Assembly (NCBI GenBank): GCA_002344795.1
Contig: DDUM01000022.1
Span: 1,979-65,978 of the forward strand
Source: Flammeovirgaceae bacterium UBA2338
GTDB lineage: Bacteria; Bacteroidota; Bacteroidia; Cytophagales; Cyclobacteriaceae
Length of the DNA: 64,000 nt
Direction: 5' to 3'
In this document: positions 6,787 to 15,802 of the stretch, piece after piece
Layout of the letters: each line of letters opens with the position of its first letter
How positions within the stretch are numbered: position 1 is the first letter of the stretch
Made by a program: the position numbers and the translations under genes
The notes under the pieces: generated by a model
Seen by the model: the letters and a program-made list of their open reading frames with translations, nothing else
What the model was told of the DNA's origin: nothing
Database searches by the model: none

Positions 6787-9735
6787 TCAGTTCATTAACA
6801 TCTCTATATCCTCTCGGGTGAGCGTTTTGATTACACTCTCTTCTGTTGTAATTAGATTTTCGGATAACTTAAGTTTGTTTTTTTGCAGCGTAAGAATTTT
6901 TTCTTCAACAGAATTGCGCGTAATAAACTTATAGGTAAAGACCTTTTTCTTTTGGCCAATCCGATGTGCTCTATCTACAGCTTGCGCTTCAACAGCAGGA
7001 TTCCACCAGGGATCAAGGATAAACACATAGTCGGCCTCTGTAAGATTAAGGCCAAGCCCACCTGCTTTAATGGAGATCAAAAAGACTTTTACCTTTTTGT
7101 CTTTGTTAAACAGAGCCACTTGCTCTTTCCTGTCGGTACTGGAGCCATCCATGTAGGCAAAAGGAACCTTGGTTGCCTTCAGGTGTTGTTTTATAATTTG
7201 AAGGTGTTTAACAAACTGACTGAAGATTAATAATTTATGTCCTTCAGAGATAGCACTCTCAATCATGTGCGATACATCGTTTAGTTTTCCGGAATCACCC
7301 GTGTAGTTGGGGTCGATCATTTTTGGATGATTGGAAAGCTGTCGCAACTTAGTTAGGCCTTCTAATAGTGTGAATCGCGAGTTATTAATTCCCTCTTTTT
7401 CAATGAGGTCTAATATTTTATGACGATAGTGTGCTTTTACTTCTTCATACCGCTCCTCTTGTTCAGGAGTCATGTCGGTGTAATAGATATTTTCTACCTT
7501 TTCAGGAAGGTCTGTTGCCACTTGTGCTTTTAGTCTTCTTAGAATAAAAGGTTTGATGATCGCATTAAGTTTTCTTGTTTTGCTTTCATCCCCCTTCTTT
7601 TCTATGGGAATTAAATATTCATCTTTAAAAAACTTTTGGCTACCCAGTAAACCCGGATTGATAAAAGTCATCTGCGACCAAAGGTCTAAAGTAGTGTTCT
7701 CCAATGGAGTACCCGTAAGTGTGAGGCGATGCTTTGACCTTAGTTTTACTACCGCCTTTGCAATATTAGAAGCAGGGTTTTTAATCACTTGCGATTCATC
7801 CAGGATCACGTAGTTGAACATAAAATTCTGTAACTGATCAACATCAAGTCGCGTGATACCATAAGAGGTGAGTATAAGATCGTAGTTACTGAACTTTGAA
7901 ACGTCTTTATTTCTGTGTGTGCCTGTATAGTTGAGGATTTTAAGATTGGGAGTAAACTTAGCCGCCTCCATCTCCCAATTGTAAACCAACGAAGTCGGCA
8001 TGATAAGCAATGAGGGACCCGCGTCTCCTTTTTCTTTTTCAGCCTGAAGCATGGCCAGGGTTTGAACCGTCTTACCCAATCCCATATCATCCGCAAGACA
8101 ACCACCAAGCCTGTAATCATTTAGAAAGCGCAACCAATTATACCCGGCCTTTTGGTATTTTCTTAATGTGCCCTGAAATTGACTTGGCAAAGGATAGTCT
8201 TTAATGCCCGCAAAGGAGTCAAGGTTGCGGAGTTTTTCACTCATGTGCACCTTGGCAAGATTATTTTCCTGGAGCTCCTTAAGCAAAGTAATATGGTGCT
8301 TTCGGAGCACGGGCTTTTCAGCTTTGCCTTTTGTTTCGCTAAGGGCAAATAAATCCCCAAACTTAACTAACCATGCTTCTGGTATAATGGCGATCTCTCC
8401 GTTAGGAAGCTTGAACTCCACCTTCTTCTTCATGATGAGTTTTCTCAGCTCCTTAAAAGAAATTTCATACTCACCAAAAAATATTTTGGCGTGAATGTCG
8501 AACCAATCTATCGTTTCTTTTACGTCCAGTTCTATTACTGCCTTACCTACAAAGTATTTCTTATCTCTGTTGTCAGGTTGGCTTACTTCAAAGCCAAGAT
8601 CCAAAAGGGTGATTCTATTTTCATTGAGCCATGAAAAGGCTTGTGCTTTTTCCACAGCAATTCTAAAACCTCCTTTCAAAGCCAGTCCCAGTTTGGTCAA
8701 TGTCTGCGCATATTTTTTTTCCGCTTCCAGATCTCTTACAATGCGATGAAAGACGTAGTCATTTTCATGTTTTTCGAGTTTCACACCTACAGGCCCTGGG
8801 GAGTCACCTCTAAATTGATGCTTACCATATTTGAAGGAGAGATCAAAAATAATTTTTCCAGACTCATCATCTTTTTGATACGGAGTGTCATCATCACCGA
8901 AAAGTTTAGGTGTGGATCTATTGCCCACGGGTGGAAGCTCTGAAAGAGTGAGTAAGGGATGTGGAGAGAGGTCATGTTTCGCAATTTCAAATCCCTTTAC
9001 TTCCACATTATCAAATGAGGCAATAAGCGGAGCAACAAACCTGTTGTAGTAAGTTTCTTCTAGATTTTTTGGAATAACTACAAATTTTTTGCTGAGAAAG
9101 GGAAGCAACTTTTTGCCATCTACATGTACATCAAAACCGTAAAGCTTCCCGTTGAGTACAAGCCATGCCGGGCTTTTACAAACCAGATAAGCAGATGAAT
9201 TAGGCAGGTCAATTTTTTTGCCTTGATATGAAATTGTAGGATAGTAATTAGTGCTATCCTCATTGCGCATAAAGTGAAATTGAATAGAAGCCTTCTCTGG
9301 CTGTACTTCTAATTTTCGTTCGGTAGGCTCACCATCGTTGCCCATTTCAAAAACTATTTTACCGGATAACTTGTCCATCACCATAGCTCTCCGCTTTTCC
9401 ATATATGCCTCAATTTGTTCCTGAAGCATCTCATCCCCTTTTTCTTTTTTATAAATTTTGGCAAAAAACTCATTGGGCTTCATCACTTTTTTAGAAAAGT
9501 GTTTGAGCACGGCATCCTGACTCATGCTGTCCATTATCGCAATCAACTCGAAATCCCGATCGTCTAATCCCTTAGAGAATTCACGGGCATTTTTTGAAGA
9601 TATATTTTGATGTTGATAGGTAAGCTTACCTTTCTCGTCTAAGTGTACGATAAACGACTCAAACATATACCCCAGGTACTCGTGCTGGTAGAGCGAGTAA
9701 ATAATCTGAAAGGGCTGAGCGGCCGATACTTTCAT
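6787..9735 (-). CDS. SNF2-family DEAD/DEAH-box helicase (SWI2/SNF2 ATPase)
   Basis: 982-residue double-stranded-DNA translocase of the Snf2/RapA group. The C-terminal half holds the motor: Walker A DDMGLGKTVQ near residue 550, the Walker B box DESQ, LTGTPLENT (motif III), and the helicase C-terminal lobe with KAGGLGLNL and VDRAHRIGQ near residue 920. The N-terminal ~480 residues lack a motif I can name; related bacterial proteins carry a bacterial SNF2-helicase-associated domain there. The role in the cell (transcription recycling, repair) is unknown. The gene stands alone, with 158 bases to the next gene on its strand. Confidence 0.93.
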   Translation of the reverse strand: MKVSAAQPFQIIYSLYQHEYLGYMFESFIVHLDEKGKLTYQHQNISSKNAREFSKGLDDRDFELIAIMDSMSQDAVLKHFSKKVMKPNEFFAKIYKKEKGDEMLQEQIEAYMEKRRAMVMDKLSGKIVFEMGNDGEPTERKLEVQPEKASIQFHFMRNEDSTNYYPTISYQGKKIDLPNSSAYLVCKSPAWLVLNGKLYGFDVHVDGKKLLPFLSKKFVVIPKNLEETYYNRFVAPLIASFDNVEVKGFEIAKHDLSPHPLLTLSELPPVGNRSTPKLFGDDDTPYQKDDESGKIIFDLSFKYGKHQFRGDSPGPVGVKLEKHENDYVFHRIVRDLEAEKKYAQTLTKLGLALKGGFRIAVEKAQAFSWLNENRITLLDLGFEVSQPDNRDKKYFVGKAVIELDVKETIDWFDIHAKIFFGEYEISFKELRKLIMKKKVEFKLPNGEIAIIPEAWLVKFGDLFALSETKGKAEKPVLRKHHITLLKELQENNLAKVHMSEKLRNLDSFAGIKDYPLPSQFQGTLRKYQKAGYNWLRFLNDYRLGGCLADDMGLGKTVQTLAMLQAEKEKGDAGPSLLIMPTSLVYNWEMEAAKFTPNLKILNYTGTHRNKDVSKFSNYDLILTSYGITRLDVDQLQNFMFNYVILDESQVIKNPASNIAKAVVKLRSKHRLTLTGTPLENTTLDLWSQMTFINPGLLGSQKFFKDEYLIPIEKKGDESKTRKLNAIIKPFILRRLKAQVATDLPEKVENIYYTDMTPEQEERYEEVKAHYRHKILDLIEKEGINNSRFTLLEGLTKLRQLSNHPKMIDPNYTGDSGKLNDVSHMIESAISEGHKLLIFSQFVKHLQIIKQHLKATKVPFAYMDGSSTDRKEQVALFNKDKKVKVFLISIKAGGLGLNLTEADYVFILDPWWNPAVEAQAVDRAHRIGQKKKVFTYKFITRNSVEEKILTLQKNKLKLSENLITTEESVIKTLTREDIEMLMN

Positions 9736-9893
9736 AGGGTTTGAAAACTTTTTTAGAAAAGGTTAGCAATGCCTGCCCTTAAAGAGTCCGTTTTGACAAC
9801 AAAAAAGAACTTTTTTGTATAAGCAGAATTGCAAAATAGGCATTCCGGCTGAAAAAAACCCGACAATTTTAGCTCTTTTCCTACATGGCAGAA

Positions 9894-11117
9894 CTAGAGG
9901 TTTTGGGTAGAATAAGACCGGGAGGCCAGAATAGCCGGGTAAAATGATACCAAAAACGTGATACCAACAATGACCAAACTGGTGATTGCAAAATCGCTCC
10001 AAATCATCTTAACGGGATAGTCAGAAACTACAGCATTTTCCATCCCCATCCCCACAAGCCCAAATTGATCCTGCGCCCAGCAGATGAGTCCGCCAATTAA
10101 TAAACCAGATCCGGCTCCGATGAAGGAAATAATGGCTCCTTCTGAGAAGAAAATTCTTCTTATCAATTTTTGGTCGGCACCAATTGCCGAGAGGATGCTG
10201 ATGTCTTTTTTCTTATCGATGGCCAGCATCATTAAAGAAAAGAAAATATTGATAGAGCCAACCGTTATTAATAAAGACAAGGCAAGAAATGTAAAAAGCT
10301 TTTCAATTTTTAAAAGTCGGTAGAGATCTTTTTGCTGCTCTTCATTGGTAAGGACAACGAATGATTTTCCGATTGTTTCAGATACTTTTTGTTTTAAACT
10401 GTTGAGATTGACTCCTTCATCTGTTTTTATCTCTAAAGCCGTACGCCTGTTTCCATAATCCAGCAGGTCTACAACAAAATCAAGAGGAAGAAAAATATAA
10501 TTTTCATCATAATTTTTTTCTATAGAGAACACACCACCAGGCCGGATGCTCTTGCGCGAATACATTTGCGATGGATCTAAAGAAGTTTGTTTAAGGTCTT
10601 TGATATAAAATACCTGAAGGGCATACATCTCATCGTCTACAGCTACAGAAAGTGCATACTGTATGCCCCTCCCAAGGATAGCATAGTCGATTCCGTTCTC
10701 CTTTAATTTCATCTCGCCTTGTACAATGCGATCATCGAGACGGTGCTGATCAATAAAATTGTCGCTCACACCTTTAATTGTCGCGATCACATCCGCATCG
10801 CGATAGCGAATGTAAGCGTAGTCTTCAATTACCTCTGTGACTACATTTACTCCTTCTATTGCATTAAGTTTTGAAAGGAGTTCGTCATTTACTTCAAACG
10901 ATTTTCCTTCTGCCGCTTCAATCTTAAGCTCCGGATCAAATGAAACATACAAAGATCGGAGTAACCCCTCCAGACCATTAAATACAGAAAGTACAATAAT
11001 TAAGGCGGCAGTGGAAAAGGCAACCCCTACCATGGAAAGAATGGAAATGATGTTAATGAAATTTTGTTTTCGCTTCGAGAAAAAATAACGCTTGGCGATA
11101 AACAAGGAGAGATTCAC
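9894..11117 (-). CDS. FtsX-like ABC transporter permease (LolC/LolE-type)
   Basis: 407 residues with the four-helix layout of lipoprotein-releasing permeases: a first helix at about residues 20-45 (NIISILSMVGVAFSTAALI), a large periplasmic domain (about 46-270), then three helices near residues 275-300, 320-345 and 370-395. LolC/E partners extract lipoproteins from the inner membrane with the ATPase LolD; no ATPase gene is nearby. It follows rbfA by 17 bases on the same strand, so both are probably on one mRNA. Export of lipoproteins is a family-level assignment and has not been shown for this protein. Confidence 0.88.
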   Translation of the reverse strand: MNLSLFIAKRYFFSKRKQNFINIISILSMVGVAFSTAALIIVLSVFNGLEGLLRSLYVSFDPELKIEAAEGKSFEVNDELLSKLNAIEGVNVVTEVIEDYAYIRYRDADVIATIKGVSDNFIDQHRLDDRIVQGEMKLKENGIDYAILGRGIQYALSVAVDDEMYALQVFYIKDLKQTSLDPSQMYSRKSIRPGGVFSIEKNYDENYIFLPLDFVVDLLDYGNRRTALEIKTDEGVNLNSLKQKVSETIGKSFVVLTNEEQQKDLYRLLKIEKLFTFLALSLLITVGSINIFFSLMMLAIDKKKDISILSAIGADQKLIRRIFFSEGAIISFIGAGSGLLIGGLICWAQDQFGLVGMGMENAVVSDYPVKMIWSDFAITSLVIVGITFLVSFYPAILASRSYSTQNL

Positions 11118-11134
11118 AGAGCGCTGGATTCTTT

Positions 11135-11515
11135 TTAACTTTCTTTGTTCTCTTCGTCAGCAGGAGGTATGTTCAGACTGTTGATCAAAGAATCAATTTT
11201 GAATGCATTTTCCTCCACCTCATCAATAAAAAATATCAGCTCAGGAATTATTCGGACTTGCTTTCCAATCTTGCCACCCAGCTCTTTTCTGATCTCACTT
11301 TTTCGGGTGTTCAAACGGTCAAGGGTAGCCTCTTTGTCTTTGGCAAGCATCATGCTAATATAAATTTTTGCCACACTCAAATCCGGACTCATTTTTACCT
11401 CCGCAATAGAGATTATTTCATTGTTGAGGATGCCCCTTCTGTCGCACTGAAAAATGTCGCTGATTTCTTTTTGGATAAGCTTGCAGTATTTCTGTTGTCT
11501 CACGGTTCCGCTCAT
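11135..11515 (-). CDS. rbfA: 30S ribosome-binding factor RbfA
   Basis: Maturation factor for the 16S rRNA 5' region of the 30S subunit, 126 residues with the chosen start. The KH-like fold sequence is recognisable: KLIQKEISDIFQ, ISIAEVKMSPDLSVAKIYI and the FIDEVEENAFKIDSLI region near the end. A longer reading frame runs upstream to 11590, but the ATG at 11513-11515 fits family length and lies 4 bases after a TATCTTTG promoter box, so translation probably starts at or near the very 5' end of the mRNA. The LolC/E-like permease follows. Confidence 0.93.
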   Translation of the reverse strand: MSGTVRQQKYCKLIQKEISDIFQCDRRGILNNEIISIAEVKMSPDLSVAKIYISMMLAKDKEATLDRLNTRKSEIRKELGGKIGKQVRIIPELIFFIDEVEENAFKIDSLINSLNIPPADEENKES

Positions 11516-11519
11516 GCTG

Positions 11520-11527
11520 CAAAGATA
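11520..11527 (-). promoter_or_regulatory. -7 promoter box TATCTTTG for rbfA, 4 nt before the start codon
   Basis: Exact match to the Bacteroidota -7 consensus TAnnTTTG. Only CAGC separates it from the rbfA ATG, so the transcript would be leaderless or nearly so. No convincing -33 element is seen at the usual distance. Confidence 0.6.
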
Positions 11528-11563
11528 AGCAAAAGTGCAGGGTGATGAGCGGGTGGAATAAAA

Positions 11564-11584
11564 ATTGGCCTGGTGGAGGCCAAT
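11564..11584 (-). terminator. Perfect 8-bp hairpin with U-rich 3' flank (minus strand)
   Basis: On the minus strand ATTGGCCT-loop-AGGCCAAT is followed by TTTTATT, which has the form of an intrinsic terminator. It lies between the divergent rbfA and the gene at 11748, upstream of the rbfA promoter box, so it ends no obvious gene and may insulate rbfA from leftward read-through. Confidence 0.5.
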
Positions 11585-11747
11585 CCCCATTTTTTAGAAC
11601 AATTGCCGGGATCGCCTTTGGCAATGAAGGCCTCATCTGGGTTCACAATGAAAGTGAATAACTTACTGACTTAATTACGTCAAACAATGCAATCGAATTT
11701 CTATTGTATTATTGCGATTTAATTCCGGATTTTAAACCCGACTGCCT

Positions 11748-13145
11748 GTGCTGCTCCGCTTCTTTCGGATCAATGACCCTTATCGACTGATTGGATTGTT
11801 TATCATTATTGTTCTGATAAGCCTTCCCTTTCTCATCATGCCTGTGGGAATCATGCTGAGTGAACTAAAGAACCTGGTGCTTGGGCAAGCCATAGCGGAA
11901 GGTAAACTCATGTACGTACAGGTATTTGATGATACACCACCATTGGCGAGTGTCATTTATGGTTTGATGCATCTGATTTTTGGTAAATCATTATTGGCTG
12001 GTCATATCATGGCCATCTTCATCATCATTTTTCAGTCGAGCTACTTTGCCACCTTATTGATTAATAATAAGGCCTATGCAGAGAATACTTATTTGCCCTC
12101 ACTGATTTTTGGTCTTCTGTGCTTTTTTTCTTTCGACTTACTAAGTTTTTCTCCGGAATTATTGGCCTCTACCGTTTTGCTTTTTGCCCTCAACCAACTT
12201 TTTCATGAGGTTGAATTTAAGATTCAAAGAGACGAAATCACTTTAAAACTGGGTGTATATCTTGGGCTGACCACGTTCCTGGTGTTTTCCTATTGGGTGT
12301 TTTTGGTGCTAACAATTTTTATTCTTATCACATTCTCCAGGGCCGGATTCAGGAAGATTGCCCTAGTGGTGTTTGGATTTATGCTGCCCCATGCCCTCTT
12401 ATTCACGCTCTATTTTTATAAAGGAGCGACCGGCTTACTCTGGACAAACTTTTATTTGAGCAACCTTACCTTCTCAGGAGAGATGTTGATAAGCACTAAA
12501 GGGCTGTTTGTTTTGGCTGCGGTGCCGGTGGTTTATTTTGTTTTCTCTGTTTTTATGATGAATAGAGAAGCGCGCTTTACAAAGTATCAATCTCAATTGA
12601 TGCAGATCATGTTTCTTTGGTTATTATTTGCATTGATACAGGTATTGCTTGCTCGTCAGATTTCACCGGCCAGTCTGATACCATTCATTCCTCCGCTTGC
12701 TTATTTTGTAAGTCACTATTTATTGTTGATCCGAAGAAAGTGGAGAGCGGAATTGATGCTCTGGCTATTTCTTGGTGGTATTGTTAGTGTAAACCTGCTT
12801 TCAAGATCCGGCAAAATAGTATCTGTTGATTTTACAAGCTTGTTTCCAAAAACCAACACTTCTGTAGTAGAAGAGAAAAGGGTACTGATGCTTGAAAAGG
12901 ATTTGAATGTTTATCAACACAATTCTTTGGGAGGATACTTTTTAGATTGGGGATTATCAGCACCCCTATTTACCGATTTGTCAAAATACGATCATGTAGA
13001 AATTATTTCTTCATGTTTCAAGGAAGATCCTCCTGAAGTGATTATTGATAAGAATAACCTTATGCAGGGGGTGATACAAAGAATTCCATCAATTGGAATG
13101 GAGTACAGGAGAGAGGGAAATGTTTATAAGAGAATCAGCAACTGA
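11748..13145 (+). CDS. Polytopic membrane protein, possibly GT-C fold; function unknown
   Basis: 465 residues, not assigned to a named family. At least nine hydrophobic segments can be seen between residues 13 and 355, and the last ~100 residues are soluble. The early order of one helix, then a short loop with VFDDTPPLASVIYGLMH, resembles the first periplasmic loop of GT-C glycosyltransferases, where an aspartate is catalytic; this is only a similarity of layout. The start is GTG 11748. It is divergent from rbfA and overlaps rpiB tail-to-tail by 11 bases. Confidence 0.75.
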   Translation: MLLRFFRINDPYRLIGLFIIIVLISLPFLIMPVGIMLSELKNLVLGQAIAEGKLMYVQVFDDTPPLASVIYGLMHLIFGKSLLAGHIMAIFIIIFQSSYFATLLINNKAYAENTYLPSLIFGLLCFFSFDLLSFSPELLASTVLLFALNQLFHEVEFKIQRDEITLKLGVYLGLTTFLVFSYWVFLVLTIFILITFSRAGFRKIALVVFGFMLPHALLFTLYFYKGATGLLWTNFYLSNLTFSGEMLISTKGLFVLAAVPVVYFVFSVFMMNREARFTKYQSQLMQIMFLWLLFALIQVLLARQISPASLIPFIPPLAYFVSHYLLLIRRKWRAELMLWLFLGGIVSVNLLSRSGKIVSVDFTSLFPKTNTSVVEEKRVLMLEKDLNVYQHNSLGGYFLDWGLSAPLFTDLSKYDHVEIISSCFKEDPPEVIIDKNNLMQGVIQRIPSIGMEYRREGNVYKRISN

Positions 13146-13569
13146 TCTTGTTCACCCTTCGCTCGTGACGGCCTCCCTCGAAGCTGACCTTCAAAAATTG
13201 ATCAACAATCTTTTCTGCTAATTCCATTTTGATAAATCGTGCGGGCAAGCAAAGGACGTTGGCATTGTTGTGTTGTCGTGCCAGTGATGCCAACTCTTCA
13301 TTCCAGCAAATGGCAGCGCGAATTCCCTGATGCTTATTAGCGGTCATGGCCACTCCATTAGCAGAGCCACAAATTAAAATTCCGAACTCGTTTTCACCCT
13401 TTTCTACGGCATTGGCTACGGGATGTGCAAAGTCAGGGTAGTCAGCGGACTCAGTACTGTTGGCGCCAAAATCAGTGATTTCTAAACCTTGATTTTGCAA
13501 GAGCCCCTTTATCTCTTCTTTCATCTCGTAACCCGCGTGGTCACTGCCTATGGCAATTTTTTGTTTCAT
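13135..13569 (-). CDS. rpiB: Ribose 5-phosphate isomerase B
   Basis: Interconverts ribose 5-phosphate and ribulose 5-phosphate in the pentose phosphate pathway. The 144 residues begin with IAIGSDHAGYEMKEEI and contain the active-site cysteine in FGILICGSANGVAMTANK and the arginine/histidine region RQHNNANVLCLPARF, all RpiB hallmarks (the type-A enzyme is unrelated). The ATG overlaps the tatC stop as ATGA, so the two are translationally coupled. Its own stop lies within the end of the convergent membrane-protein gene. Confidence 0.95.
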   Translation of the reverse strand: MKQKIAIGSDHAGYEMKEEIKGLLQNQGLEITDFGANSTESADYPDFAHPVANAVEKGENEFGILICGSANGVAMTANKHQGIRAAICWNEELASLARQHNNANVLCLPARFIKMELAEKIVDQFLKVSFEGGRHERRVNKISC

Positions 13570-14405
13570 GTGTTAGCCTGGTCTGCCCGAAGGTCTTCTT
13601 CGTCTTGTTTTAATCTCTGCTTCATCACCATCGCAGATATCAAGATACTTATTTCGTAAAGTAAGTACAAGGGCAATGATATTAAAGACTGGCTTAATGG
13701 ATCGGGAGGTGTAATGATGGCACCCAGAATGAGGATGGCAACCAATGCATGCTTTCTGTATTGTTTCATCAATGCAGGTGTTACTATCCCAATTTTTGAA
13801 AGGAAATAAACAACTACAGGCAGTTGAAACAACAATCCACTTCCAAAAACCAACGCGGTGATGGTGGACACATAAGAAGTAATATCAAACTCATTGGAGA
13901 CCATATCACTGATTGAGTACGATGAAAGAAACCAGACCGCGAGCGGACTCATAATGAAATAGCCAAATGAAATTCCTACCAGGAAAAGAAAAGAAACGGC
14001 AGTTACAGCCCAACGCGAATTTTTTCTTTCACTGGATTGAAGCCCGGGAGTAACAAATTTCCAGATTTCCCAAAAGACATAAGGGAAGGCAACAATAAAA
14101 CCTATAACAAAGGCAGCAGTAAGATGCATGGTAAACTGCCCTGTCATTAATCTGCTTTGTATTTTAAATGGGATAAACTCGACACACAGAGAGTCGACCA
14201 TGTTTAATGCATGACCTACTTTGCACAAGAGTTTGAAAGTTACAAAATCAACTCTTGCGGGAGCGAAGACAATGTTTTCAAAAATCCAGGGACCAAAGAC
14301 GAATGCAGCAATCATGAAAATAAAAACAGCAGAAATAGCCCTAACGATGTGCCATCTCAATTCCTCTAAATGATCGAGGAATGACATTTCTTTCTCTTCA
14401 GTCAT
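13566..14405 (-). CDS. tatC: Sec-independent protein translocase TatC
   Basis: Core receptor of the twin-arginine translocase, which exports folded proteins. 279 residues with six predicted helices. The conserved cytoplasmic amino end FLDHLEELRWHIVRA precedes helix 1, and the characteristic FPYVFWEIWKFVTPGL loop lies in the middle. The chain is slightly longer than E. coli TatC because of an insertion in the first periplasmic loop (about residues 50-90), as is common in Bacteroidota. No tatA is adjacent. It sits between glyA (17 bases upstream) and rpiB (4-base overlap) on one strand. Confidence 0.94.
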   Translation of the reverse strand: MTEEKEMSFLDHLEELRWHIVRAISAVFIFMIAAFVFGPWIFENIVFAPARVDFVTFKLLCKVGHALNMVDSLCVEFIPFKIQSRLMTGQFTMHLTAAFVIGFIVAFPYVFWEIWKFVTPGLQSSERKNSRWAVTAVSFLFLVGISFGYFIMSPLAVWFLSSYSISDMVSNEFDITSYVSTITALVFGSGLLFQLPVVVYFLSKIGIVTPALMKQYRKHALVAILILGAIITPPDPLSQSLISLPLYLLYEISILISAMVMKQRLKQDEEDLRADQANT

Positions 14406-14421
14406 CTCCGCTGCTTATTTT

Positions 14422-15693
14422 TTAACTGTACAAGGGAAATTTTTGAACGAAACGATTCACCTTTCTTTTCATAGCGGACAGATGCTTTGAATCATCTGGT
14501 TTCGCTAATGTCTGATCAATCAGGTCAACCACCTTGATCACGTCTTTTTCTTTCATGCCCCGTGTGGTAATAGCAGGTGTGCCAATGCGCATTCCCGAAG
14601 TAACAAAGGGTGATTGCGTGTCGAAAGGAACCATATTTTTGTTGATGGTGATGTCCGCCTTTACCAGCGCATCTTCTGCTTGCTTACCGGTAAGTTTTTT
14701 TGAACGGAGGTCGATGAGCATCAAATGATTGTCGGTGCCACCTGAAATAATATGGTATCCCCGGTTTACAAATTCGTTTGCCATGGCCTGTGCATTCTTG
14801 GATACCTGCACCACATAATCCAGGTATTCATCGGAAAGCGCTTCTGCAAATGAAATCGCCTTGGCAGCAATTACATGCTCTAAAGGCCCTCCCTGAGTTC
14901 CGGGAAACACACCAGAGTCGAGGATGGAAGAAAACTTTCTAATCTCGCCTTTCGGTGTTTTTATACCCCATGGGTTGTCAATATTTTTCCCGATCATGAT
15001 CATGCCACCACGAGGGCCACGCAATGTTTTGTGCGTTGTAGTGGTAACGACATGACAATGTTGCATCGGATCGTTAAGAAGGCCACGCGCAATCAATCCT
15101 GCCGGATGTGCAATGTCGGCCAGCAAAATGGCTCCGACAGCGTCAGCTGCTTCGCGCAATTTTTTGTAATCCCAATCGCGACTATAAGCAGAGGCTCCGC
15201 AAATGATCATTTTGGGCTTCTCTTTTTTGGCGATTTTGATCACATTATCAAAATCAATAAGACCGGTTTCTTTTTCTACACCATAGAAAACCGGGTTATA
15301 TAATTTCCCTGAAAAATTTACCGGAGATCCATGTGTGAGGTGCCCTCCATGGGATAGATCAAATCCTAAAATTTTGTCTCCGGGGTTTAAGCAGGCAAGC
15401 ATTACGGCTGCATTGGCCTGTGCCCCTGAATGCGGCTGCACGTTGGCCCATTCTGCTGCAAACAATTCTTTCGCCCTGTCAATAGCCAGTTGTTCGATTT
15501 CGTCTACTACTTCGCAACCGCCATAGTATCTTTTTCCTGGTAGTCCTTCTGCATATTTATTGGTAAGCACAGTGCCCATGGCTTTCATTACCTGTTCAGA
15601 GGTAAAGTTTTCAGAGGCGATGAGTTCTATGCCATCTTGTTGGCGAATTTTTTCTTTTTGAATAAGATCGAAGATGAGTTTGTCGCGTTTCAT
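14422..15693 (-). CDS. glyA: Serine hydroxymethyltransferase
   Basis: PLP enzyme that converts serine and tetrahydrofolate into glycine and 5,10-methylenetetrahydrofolate. 423 residues, normal length. Seen: IELIASENFTSEQVM near the start, GLPGKRYYGG, the PLP lysine in VVTTTTHKTLRGPRGG near residue 220, and GVFPGTQGGPLEHVIAAKA. It heads a run glyA-tatC-rpiB with short gaps. A likely promoter (TTG at 779-781 and TATTTTTG at 750-757 of the 15.7 kb region) gives a leader of about 50 bases. Confidence 0.97.
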   Translation of the reverse strand: MKRDKLIFDLIQKEKIRQQDGIELIASENFTSEQVMKAMGTVLTNKYAEGLPGKRYYGGCEVVDEIEQLAIDRAKELFAAEWANVQPHSGAQANAAVMLACLNPGDKILGFDLSHGGHLTHGSPVNFSGKLYNPVFYGVEKETGLIDFDNVIKIAKKEKPKMIICGASAYSRDWDYKKLREAADAVGAILLADIAHPAGLIARGLLNDPMQHCHVVTTTTHKTLRGPRGGMIMIGKNIDNPWGIKTPKGEIRKFSSILDSGVFPGTQGGPLEHVIAAKAISFAEALSDEYLDYVVQVSKNAQAMANEFVNRGYHIISGGTDNHLMLIDLRSKKLTGKQAEDALVKADITINKNMVPFDTQSPFVTSGMRIGTPAITTRGMKEKDVIKVVDLIDQTLAKPDDSKHLSAMKRKVNRFVQKFPLYS

Positions 15694-15749
15694 CGGAGTG
15701 ATTGGATTAACAATTATGGCAAGGCGAACCCTGAATATTTTTAAGGCTC

Positions 15750-15781
15750 CAAAAATAGGAGTTAATCCATAGATATTGCAA
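15750..15781 (-). promoter_or_regulatory. Probable glyA promoter (TTG-N21-TATTTTTG)
   Basis: On the minus strand TTG (15781-15779) is followed after 21 bases by TATTTTTG (15757-15750), fitting the Bacteroidota -33/-7 pattern. The glyA ATG lies 56 bases further on. Confidence 0.45.
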
Positions 15782-15802
15782 TTAGAAAGGAATTACTCTT
15801 GT

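Noticed and set aside
9799..9818. Perfect inverted repeat ACAAAAAAG/CTTTTTTGT as a terminator
   Set aside because: Stem is almost all A/T with a 2-base loop, so it would be unstable; no run of T follows in the right place on either strand.
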